Source: Flavobacteriales bacterium UBA6969
Lineage (GTDB): Bacteria > Bacteroidota > Bacteroidia > Flavobacteriales_D > Sanyastnellaceae
NCBI GenBank assembly: GCA_002448555.1
Contig: DJYV01000148.1
Location: forward strand, 1 to 5,672
Direction: 5' to 3'
Length of the DNA stretch: 5,672 nt
The notes beneath the pieces are model-generated. The model saw only the letters and a list, made by a program, of their open reading frames with translations, searched no databases and was not told the origin of the DNA. Position numbers and translations under genes: made by a program. Below are positions 1 to 5,672 of this stretch, one piece after another (positions within the stretch are counted from its first letter, which is position 1; each line of letters begins with the position of its first letter).

Positions 1-1317
1 AATTACAAAGCACTATTGACCCTCGTTCTGGGTGTGGGAGTGGCGGTTGCAGCTGTTGCTCAGCCGACGCCAGCTCCCGATCAAAAGGAGAGCATTTTGA
101 TTTTGGGTGGAACGGCGCATTTGGGTACCGGCGATGCCTTGGAAAATGCGGCCATCGGTTTTCGCGATGGAAAAATCGAGTACGTCGGGTTCGCCCGCAC
201 CGTGGATCGCGCGCGCTACAACCGCGTCATTGAGGCCAATGGTCGCCACATTTACCCCGGTTTCATCGCCCCCAACTCCACCCTTGGATTGCAGGAAATC
301 GGCGCCGTGCGTGCCACCCGGGATGACGCAGAAGTGGGTACGTTCAAACCGCACGTGCGTTCCATCATCGCCTTCAATACGGACAGCGAGGTCACACCGA
401 CGGTGCGGTCCAACGGCGTACTGATGGGGCAGATCACACCACGCGGCGGCGTCATCAGCGGCTCGAGTGCCTTTGTGCATTTCGACGGCTGGAACTGGGA
501 GGACGCAGCGTTGAAGACCGTGGACGGCATCCACCTGAATTGGCCGGTGACCCATCACCGCCACTGGAAGGACGGCAAAATCGACATCCGCAAGCGGAAG
601 ACCTACGGCCAAGAACGTCACGAAATCCAACGCTTCTTCTCCGAAGCCAAGGCGTATGCCGAGGCCGGCGAGCGGTCCAGTACCGCGGTGCGCGACCTCC
701 GCCAAGAGGCGATGCGCGGACTGTTCGATGGCACCTTGCGTTTGTACGTGCACGCGAACGACGTTCGCCAGATCACTGAAGCCGTGCACTTTAAGCGGGA
801 AATGGGCATTGCGCACCTCGTGATTGTGGGTGGCACGGACGCTCCTGCGGTGGCGGATTTGCTGCGCGATAACAACGTGCCGGTCATGGTCAAGCGGGTG
901 CACTCCTTGCCGCGTTTTGCCGAGGACGACGTCGACGCCCCGTTCCGGTTGGCGAAGGAGCTCGAGGACGAGGGCGTGCTGTTTTGTTTGCAAAATGCAG
1001 GAGGAATGGAGCATATGGGCGTGCGTAACCTGCCCTTCTATGCCGGCACAGCACACGCTTACGGTTTGACCTACGAACAGGCCGTTCAGAGCATCACACT
1101 GAACGCCGCCAAGGTCATCGGCGTGGACGCTTTTTGCGGTAGCCTCGAAACCGGAAAGGACGCCACCCTCTTCATTTCAGAAGGTGACGCCCTCGATATG
1201 CGGACCAATTATCTGACGGAAGCGTTCATCCAGGGCCGCGCCATCGACTTGGACAACCGCCAGCGGCAGTTGTACCGGAAGTACCAAGCCAAGTACGGCG
1301 CTCCGATTCTGGACTGA
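1..1317 (+). CDS. Exported amidohydrolase-superfamily protein with degenerate metal site (5' partial)
   Basis: The reading frame is open from base 1. Residue numbers here count the first visible codon (Asn) as 1, giving 438 visible residues. The true start is probably just upstream: residues 1-20 (NYKALLTLVLGVGVAVAAVA) look like a signal peptide missing only its first residues, with likely cleavage after A20. A TTG at base 16 is a possible but poorer start, since it would cut into the signal. Residues about 32-84 form the N-terminal beta-sandwich typical of amidohydrolases (ILILGGTAHLGTG, then a DGKI element), followed by PGFIAPNS at 86-93. Residues about 330-410 carry the family's C-terminal signature (RNLPFYAGTAHAYGL, LNAAKVIGV, GSLETGKDATL). 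The usual HxH after PG(F/L)I is absent and the usual late Asp ligand position reads LQNAGG (N332). Candidate ligand-like His remain at 251 and 272. Family membership is fairly secure. Hydrolytic activity and substrate are unknown, and it may be a non-catalytic member. It probably acts in the periplasm. Confidence 0.85.
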   Translation, partial: NYKALLTLVLGVGVAVAAVAQPTPAPDQKESILILGGTAHLGTGDALENAAIGFRDGKIEYVGFARTVDRARYNRVIEANGRHIYPGFIAPNSTLGLQEIGAVRATRDDAEVGTFKPHVRSIIAFNTDSEVTPTVRSNGVLMGQITPRGGVISGSSAFVHFDGWNWEDAALKTVDGIHLNWPVTHHRHWKDGKIDIRKRKTYGQERHEIQRFFSEAKAYAEAGERSSTAVRDLRQEAMRGLFDGTLRLYVHANDVRQITEAVHFKREMGIAHLVIVGGTDAPAVADLLRDNNVPVMVKRVHSLPRFAEDDVDAPFRLAKELEDEGVLFCLQNAGGMEHMGVRNLPFYAGTAHAYGLTYEQAVQSITLNAAKVIGVDAFCGSLETGKDATLFISEGDALDMRTNYLTEAFIQGRAIDLDNRQRQLYRKYQAKYGAPILD

Positions 1318-1327
1318 GTCAACTCAG
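1314..1327. terminator. Small palindrome in the convergent gap, possible weak bidirectional terminator
   Basis: The sequence CTGAGTCAACTCAG is a perfect inverted repeat (realistically a 5-bp stem with a 4-base loop). It overlaps the stop codon of the plus-strand amidohydrolase gene and lies about 20 bases beyond the stop of trpS on the other strand. Being symmetric, it could act on transcripts from both sides. The stem is short and has no run of T after it in either direction, so it does not fit a standard intrinsic terminator. A further CTCAG at 1346-1350 could pair with the same left arm. No other structure is visible in the 29-base gap. Confidence 0.25.
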
Positions 1328-1346
1328 CCGAACGTAGAGTCTTTGC

Positions 1347-2318
1347 TCAGAATCCGATTTTCTCACGGACCCGGTCGAGGACGGGTTGGGCCACCGCTCG
1401 GGCGCGTTCGGCGCCTTTGGCCAATTCCGCGTCTAGGGCGCTTTTGTCGCTCATCCAGCGGTTGAATTCTTCGCGCTCGCTCGCGAATCCATCAAGCACA
1501 GCCTCCAGTAGGGCCTTCTTGGCGTGCCCCCAACCGTAGCCACCTGCACGGAGGGATTCCGCCATGTTCGCCGCGTCGCTGTCCGAGGCAAGGAGCTTGT
1601 ACAAGTTGTAGACGACCGCTCCGTTGGGATCCTTGGGGTCCTCCAACGGCGTCGCGTCGGTGACAATTTCTTTGTTGATGCGCTTTTTCAATGCGCCAGC
1701 ATCGGCAAAAATATCGAGGGTGTTGCCCTTGGACTTGGACATCTTTTCGCCATCCAATCCGGGGATGAGCTGCGTCTCCTCGCGGATCAATTCCTTCGGC
1801 ACCACGAAGGTCTCGCCCATCTTGTGGTTGAACCGGCTGGCCACGTCTCGGGTCATCTCCAAATGCTGCAATTGGTCTTTGCCTACTGGCACAAAATCCG
1901 CATCGTACAGCAAAATGTCCGCGGCCATCAGCATGGGGTAGGAGAACAAGCCCCCGTTCACGTCTTCCAACCGATCTGCCTTGTCCTTGAAACTGTGGGC
2001 GAGCGTCAGGCGCTGGTACGGGAAAAAGCAATTCAGGTACCACGCGAGTTCGGTCACTTCTGCGACATCACTTTGGCGGTAGAAGACCGTTCGCTCGGTG
2101 TCGAGGCCAAACGCGAGCCAGGCGGCGGCCACCGCGTAGGTGTTTTCCCGCAGCGTCGCTCCGTCCTTCACCTGCGTCAGGGAGTGCATATCGGCGATGA
2201 ACAAGAACGACTCGTTTTCCGATTGATGCGCGAGGTCAATGGCGGGCTGAATGGCGCCGAGCAGGTTGCCTAAATGGGGGGTGCCTGTGCTTTGAATGCC
2301 GGTGAGGATGCGTGCCAT
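1347..2318 (-). CDS. trpS: Tryptophanyl-tRNA synthetase
   Basis: Class I aminoacyl-tRNA synthetase that activates tryptophan with ATP and charges tRNA-Trp in the cytoplasm. The protein has 323 residues, the normal length for bacterial TrpRS, and appears intact. The HIGH-type signature is TGTPHLGN (residues 11-18) and the KMSKS loop is EKMSKSKGN (191-199). Between them lies the well-conserved MAADILLYDADFVPVGKDQ segment (131-149), with QHLEMTRDVA following. I chose the ATG at 2316-2318 because the protein then begins MARILTGIQSTG, the usual TrpRS N-terminus. A TTG three codons upstream (2325-2327) would only add MPR. It is the last gene of the minus-strand cluster, 11 bases after the membrane-protein stop codon, with no Shine-Dalgarno-like sequence in that gap. 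It converges on the amidohydrolase gene. No regulatory leader or trp-type attenuator is visible, and expression probably depends on read-through from aspS. Confidence 0.97.
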   Translation of the reverse strand: MARILTGIQSTGTPHLGNLLGAIQPAIDLAHQSENESFLFIADMHSLTQVKDGATLRENTYAVAAAWLAFGLDTERTVFYRQSDVAEVTELAWYLNCFFPYQRLTLAHSFKDKADRLEDVNGGLFSYPMLMAADILLYDADFVPVGKDQLQHLEMTRDVASRFNHKMGETFVVPKELIREETQLIPGLDGEKMSKSKGNTLDIFADAGALKKRINKEIVTDATPLEDPKDPNGAVVYNLYKLLASDSDAANMAESLRAGGYGWGHAKKALLEAVLDGFASEREEFNRWMSDKSALDAELAKGAERARAVAQPVLDRVREKIGF

Positions 2319-2329
2319 GCGCGGCAAAT

Positions 2330-4480
2330 TTACAGCGGCAGCGGCTTCACCCGGAACGCATCGGCATAAATGCTGTCGCCATCCGATTCAAAACCGACGG
2401 CGAAGAAGTACAGCCGTTCGGGCAAATCCTGCAACTGCACGTTGACGGCCGCTCGGGTCCAATCCCCTGCGTGCTCTCCGCATGCCGCCACTGGCACGTG
2501 CTCCAGCCAATTCCGCGATCCGTCTGGCCACTCGGCCTCGCATACCCACTCGAATTGAAGAGCATCACGTCCGGCGTGCTCGCTGCCGTGCCAAAACCAG
2601 CAGCTGGCTTCCACAGACCGACCTAACCATGCGCTATCCGGTTGTAGGGTGTCCGCGATGAGGTAGGCGTTGAGGCGTTCCCGTGCAATGCGCCCGTCTT
2701 CCAAGGCCTCGGCGTAAGGGCTGCGGTTGAGGCCGTTCCAATGCCAATCGCTAGGTTGCGGGTTGTGGGCCGAGGGCGGCTGGGCAAAAAAGACATCGAG
2801 CCGCAACAAGCGTACGGCTGGGTCGGACGTTGCTTCGCCGGAGCGCCACATTCGCTGATCATCTGGTGACCACGTCGAGGGGTTATCGCACGCGTAGAGC
2901 AGGACGCTTGCCGCTTCGGGCCATTCGCCGATTGCTTCCCGGAGTTCCGTTGCACTGCCTCCAGGCGCCATCCATTCGGTCAAGGTGCGCGATTCGGAGA
3001 TGCTCATTCGGGTCAGGTGGGTCGCAGTGGTGGGCAGGCCTGTGTGCAAGGACGCTTCCAACGCACGCTTGTGTGCGGGTGGGGTCCCTTCCCGGCCAAC
3101 GCTTTCGCTGCCCATTTGAAACCAAGGAACGGGGTGGATGGCAAGTGCGCCGTGTGTTTGCGCCAGTTCTCCCAAGCGTTTGACCTGCGGAGATGCCACT
3201 TGAAAGCCATTGGGCATCGGCACCATTTGCACACGCGCCTCCTGCTGCATCCAAAACGCATCCAGGCCGAAGCACACCACCACGACGGCCATCCAGCGCG
3301 CGTCCCGCCGCGCCCACCATACGGCGAGCACAGGAAATACCCAGACCGCCGCCCACGTGAACCGCCCAATGGCACGGAACTGCGTGAATAATTTGGCCCG
3401 ATCTAACCACGCCTCGCCACCCGTTCGAAACGGCTCGCCCACGCCTATGCCATAGAGCACAAGTGCAGCAGCGACGGCGATCCACGGTCCGCCGACGTGC
3501 ACGGTCGTCCAACGGCGGCTACGTAAGCCCCGACCCGCAGCCATGCCCAACGCCACCCAGAATCCCGTGCTGAGGTAGGCCCATCCTTCCCATGCCGTAA
3601 GCCCCCATCCCAACTGTTTGCGCAGCGCACCAAGGGGCCCGTGCGATGGCAGGACGGCGGCATTCCACTGGCTGACGTTGTCCCAAAACCCGAATGGCCG
3701 ATCCGTGCGAAACGGATGGATGTCGCTAAACGCCAAAAGCAGCAAGTACCCTGCGAGCGGCGTCACAGTAGCAACGGTGAGCTGGGCGAGTTCACGCGCC
3801 GTTCGCTGCGTGTTTGCCAACCAATGGAACCCGCTCATCAATCCAGCAAATGCTGTGGCAATGGCGCCGAGGTAGGCGTGTGTGAGCAGCCAAATCAACA
3901 GGTTAATGACTTGTTTTCCGGCGTTCTTCCGCGTTGGAGTGGTTTGCCATTGGAGTTGCAGCCACCACGTGAGTGGCAACGCAACGGTGTAGGCCATGGC
4001 GTAGTGCCCGGTCCAACGCAGCACCTGCGGATGGCTCAAGGCGATAAAACTGCTCGCCAAGACGACGCCAGTGCCGCGGGCGCCGTAGTGATTCAAAATG
4101 CGAACCAGTAGCGCGGCAGTCAGGCCCCACGATGCGATGATGGCCGCATGCACCAAGCCAGCCGTCCATTCGGCAGGGAGGACATGGGGCACGAGCCACC
4201 CACCTGTCAGCCATGCCAGCAGCGGATGCCCATCCGTGTAAAAAACGTGCTCGGTAAAGGGCCAACCCATGCCGGCGAACTCCGTGCTGAACACGCCGCC
4301 GTGGGCCCATTGCCAAGCGAGGGTGTAGATGTTCTTGACGGCGTCCCGGCTCGAAGCGAGCAAGAGGGAATTGGGTCGAAAAAAGACGTCCGGATGTAAC
4401 AAAGCCACCCAGAGCCACGTCAGTCCAGCTGCTTGCCAGCTCGGGGAGACGCGTTGGATGGCTTTGTTCCAGGGCTTCAT
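2330..4480 (-). CDS. Large multi-pass membrane protein of unknown function, GT-C-like layout
   Basis: This 716-residue protein starts at an ATG nine bases after the bacilliredoxin stop. The first ~415 residues are hydrophobic, with about ten likely membrane segments, roughly at 17-34, 86-103, 107-128, 137-150, 160-178, 190-221, 231-251, 291-314, 328-347 and 374-411 (the last probably two helices). An acidic, conserved-looking stretch between the first two segments contains SRDAVKNIYT (D46) and YTDGHPLLAW (D83). This resembles the first outer loop of GT-C glycosyltransferase-like proteins, which carries the catalytic Asp. FRAIGRFTW (368-376) resembles a motif common in such proteins. Residues about 415-716 are soluble. 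The last ~110 look beta-rich, ending in an IYADAFRV strand reminiscent of galactose-binding-like sandwiches. I do not recognise a named family, so no enzyme activity is assigned. A role in transferring sugars from lipid carriers to cell-envelope products is only inference. The gene is intact and its base composition resembles its neighbours. Confidence 0.9.
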   Translation of the reverse strand: MKPWNKAIQRVSPSWQAAGLTWLWVALLHPDVFFRPNSLLLASSRDAVKNIYTLAWQWAHGGVFSTEFAGMGWPFTEHVFYTDGHPLLAWLTGGWLVPHVLPAEWTAGLVHAAIIASWGLTAALLVRILNHYGARGTGVVLASSFIALSHPQVLRWTGHYAMAYTVALPLTWWLQLQWQTTPTRKNAGKQVINLLIWLLTHAYLGAIATAFAGLMSGFHWLANTQRTARELAQLTVATVTPLAGYLLLLAFSDIHPFRTDRPFGFWDNVSQWNAAVLPSHGPLGALRKQLGWGLTAWEGWAYLSTGFWVALGMAAGRGLRSRRWTTVHVGGPWIAVAAALVLYGIGVGEPFRTGGEAWLDRAKLFTQFRAIGRFTWAAVWVFPVLAVWWARRDARWMAVVVVCFGLDAFWMQQEARVQMVPMPNGFQVASPQVKRLGELAQTHGALAIHPVPWFQMGSESVGREGTPPAHKRALEASLHTGLPTTATHLTRMSISESRTLTEWMAPGGSATELREAIGEWPEAASVLLYACDNPSTWSPDDQRMWRSGEATSDPAVRLLRLDVFFAQPPSAHNPQPSDWHWNGLNRSPYAEALEDGRIARERLNAYLIADTLQPDSAWLGRSVEASCWFWHGSEHAGRDALQFEWVCEAEWPDGSRNWLEHVPVAACGEHAGDWTRAAVNVQLQDLPERLYFFAVGFESDGDSIYADAFRVKPLPL

Positions 4481-4489
4481 GCCCGGAAG

Positions 4490-4900
4490 TTAGCAGTATT
4501 CGTCGAAGGCCATTTGCAGGTTTTCTGCGATCATCTCGGCGGTGCGGCCTTCGATGTGGTGACGCTCGATCATGTGGACCAAACGGCCGTCCTTGAACAG
4601 TCCAATGCTCGGCGAGCTGGGCGGGTACGGCAACATGAATTTGCGTGCGCGGTCAACCGCTTCGCGGTCAACCCCAGCAAATGCCGTAGTCAAATGGTTG
4701 GGCAGTTTGCTGTGCTGCAACGCGAGCTTGACACCGGGGCGCATGGCACCTGCGGCGCAACCGCATACGCTGTTGATGACCACAAGGGTGGTGCCGGATT
4801 CATTGAGCGCGGCGTCCACCGCTTCGGGTGAAAGCAATTCGGTCATTCCGGCCTCGGTGAGGTCGGCTTTCATGGGAGCTACGAGTTCGGGTGGGTACAT
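4490..4900 (-). CDS. BrxA/BrxB-family bacilliredoxin (YphP/YqiW type)
   Basis: Small cytoplasmic thioredoxin-fold protein of 136 residues, close to the usual family length of about 140-145. In Bacillus these proteins remove bacillithiol from mixed disulfides on oxidised proteins. The signature is VVINSVCGCAAG (residues 40-51), in which the family CXC active site reads C46-G47-C48. Other family hallmarks are RPG (54-56), TTAFAGVDREA (71-81), the PPSSPSIGLFKDG stretch (93-105) containing the cis-proline-type SPS element, and HHIEGR (114-119). It ends in Tyr-Cys, as many members end in a Cys. The start is the ATG at 4898-4900, ten bases after the aspS stop, with no clear Shine-Dalgarno sequence. 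The stop is nine bases before the membrane-protein start, so it is likely cotranscribed with both. The active site is intact. Whether this host makes bacillithiol cannot be seen here. BrxA and BrxB cannot be told apart from the sequence alone, so no symbol is given. Confidence 0.93.
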   Translation of the reverse strand: MYPPELVAPMKADLTEAGMTELLSPEAVDAALNESGTTLVVINSVCGCAAGAMRPGVKLALQHSKLPNHLTTAFAGVDREAVDRARKFMLPYPPSSPSIGLFKDGRLVHMIERHHIEGRTAEMIAENLQMAFDEYC

Positions 4901-4910
4901 GGATTGAGGT

Positions 4911-5672
4911 TTATTCGTCCGCTTCCGGTGCTGTGGAACGGAGGTACAGTTCGTCGTATTGTTCGTCGTGGATGGGGCTTGGCGCGTCGATCATGACGTC
5001 GCGGCCCGAGTTATTCTTCGGGAAGGCGATGAAATCCCGGATGGAGTCGCTGCCGCCGAAGAGCGAGCAGAGGCGATCGAAGCCGAGTGCCAGTCCGCCG
5101 TGCGGTGGAGCACCGTATTGGAAGGCGTTCATCAAGAAGCCAAACTGGGCCTCCGCCTCTTCCGGGGTAAAACCGAGCAGGTCGAACATCCTGGCCTGGA
5201 TGCCTTTGTCGTGGATTCGGATGGAGCCTCCACCGATCTCCACGCCGTTGATCACCATGTCGTACGCATTGGCTCTCACCGCACCGGGGTCCGAATCGAT
5301 GAGGTCGAAATGCTCGGGTTTCGGCGAGGTGAACGGGTGGTGCATGGCGTGGTAGCGTTCGGTGTCTTCGTCCCATTCGAGGAGGGGGAAGTCCACCACC
5401 CACAAAGGCTTGAAGACCTTGGGATCGCGCAATCCCAACGCACTGCCCATGTGCAAACGCAATTCGTTCAGTTGTTTGCGAACCCGGTGCAAATCTCCGG
5501 AGAGCATCAGGATCAAATCCCCTGCGTTGGCACCGGAATGAGCAGCCCACGCCGCTTGTTTTTCTGCGTCGAAGAACTTGTCCACGCTCGACTTGAACGT
5601 CCCGTCTTCGTTGACTTTGCAGTACACCAAGCCATTGGCACCAATCTGAGGCCGCTTGACCCAATCGGTCAG
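4911..5672 (-). CDS. aspS: Aspartyl-tRNA synthetase, C-terminal part (5' end outside window)
   Basis: Class II aminoacyl-tRNA synthetase that charges tRNA with aspartate in the cytoplasm. The frame runs through the right edge, so only the last 253 residues are present, a little under half of a normal ~580-residue bacterial enzyme. The N-terminal anticodon-binding domain and class II motifs 1 and 2 lie beyond the window. What is visible starts in the bacterial-type GAD insertion domain (GDLILMLSGD, then LNELRLHMGSALGL). It continues with WVVDFPLLEWDED, AMHHPFTSP, AYDMVINGVEIGGGSIRIHD and FGFLMNAFQYGAPPHGG, and ends with class II motif 3, GLALGFDRL (residues about 193-201 of the visible part, with the ATP-binding Arg), followed by SIRDFIAFPK. 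A TTG at 5628-5630 is an internal codon, not a start, because conserved sequence (QIGANGLVY) continues upstream of it. It is the first visible gene of the minus-strand cluster. Discriminating versus non-discriminating type cannot be judged from this part. Confidence 0.97.
   Translation of the reverse strand: MTDWVKRPQIGANGLVYCKVNEDGTFKSSVDKFFDAEKQAAWAAHSGANAGDLILMLSGDLHRVRKQLNELRLHMGSALGLRDPKVFKPLWVVDFPLLEWDEDTERYHAMHHPFTSPKPEHFDLIDSDPGAVRANAYDMVINGVEIGGGSIRIHDKGIQARMFDLLGFTPEEAEAQFGFLMNAFQYGAPPHGGLALGFDRLCSLFGGSDSIRDFIAFPKNNSGRDVMIDAPSPIHDEQYDELYLRSTAPEADE

Noticed and set aside
13..1056. Long minus-strand open frame (347 codons) opposite the amidohydrolase gene
   Set aside because: It is antisense to a gene with clear family motifs and a signal peptide. 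Its translation is rich in His, Arg and Val with no recognisable domain. Long antisense frames are expected from third-position G/C bias.
1318..1346. Possible small RNA or tRNA between the convergent genes
   Set aside because: The gap is only 29 bases, too short for a tRNA, and contains nothing beyond the small palindrome.
1524..2273. Plus-strand open frame (249 codons) opposite trpS
   Set aside because: trpS is unmistakable from its signature motifs. The antisense translation resembles no family I know and is a composition shadow.
2325..2327. TTG as the trpS start codon
   Set aside because: The ATG nine bases downstream gives the normal TrpRS N-terminus MARILTGIQSTG, and the extra three residues have no support.
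2883..3512. Minus-strand alternative frame (209 codons) inside the membrane-protein gene, and similar frames at 3903-4418 and 3641-4111
   Set aside because: The main 716-residue frame gives coherent membrane helices across the region. The alternative frames are Arg- and Cys-rich shadows without domains, and there is no sign of a frameshift in the main frame.
5011..5664. Second minus-strand frame (217 codons) overlapping aspS
   Set aside because: The aspS frame carries continuous AspRS motifs to the right edge. The overlapping frame has none.

Overview
The window (5,672 bases, roughly 55-60% G+C by eye) is ordinary, densely packed bacterial chromosome. It holds five protein-coding genes: one on the plus strand, cut at its 5' end by the window, and four on the minus strand, the first of which (aspS) is also cut at its 5' end. 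The minus-strand genes have no Shine-Dalgarno-like sequence before their starts. Together with the amidohydrolase subtype and a bacilliredoxin of the BrxA/BrxB family, this points to a member of the Bacteroidota (Flavobacteriales-like or a relative), with unusually high G+C for that group. The taxonomic guess is inference; no rRNA or other marker is present.

Layout: positions 1-1317 (+) encode an exported amidohydrolase-superfamily protein whose recognisable metal-ligand motifs are replaced. A 29-base convergent gap (1318-1346) follows, with a small palindrome at the plus-strand stop codon. Read in the minus direction from the right edge, the order is aspS (aspartyl-tRNA synthetase, C-terminal 253 residues), a BrxA/BrxB-family bacilliredoxin with a CGC active site, a 716-residue multi-pass membrane protein with a large soluble C-terminal part, and trpS (tryptophanyl-tRNA synthetase, complete). 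The three gaps between these four genes are 10, 9 and 11 bases, so they very probably form one transcript. Its promoter lies beyond the right edge.

Functionally, the minus-strand unit combines two tRNA-charging enzymes, a small thiol-disulfide protein and a membrane protein of unknown substrate. The synthetases and the bacilliredoxin are housekeeping or stress functions. The membrane protein resembles GT-C glycosyltransferase-like proteins in layout only. I see no mobile element, CRISPR array, RNA gene or phage gene, and nothing that clearly amounts to a new system. The points most worth a second look are the degenerate amidohydrolase and the unassigned membrane protein.
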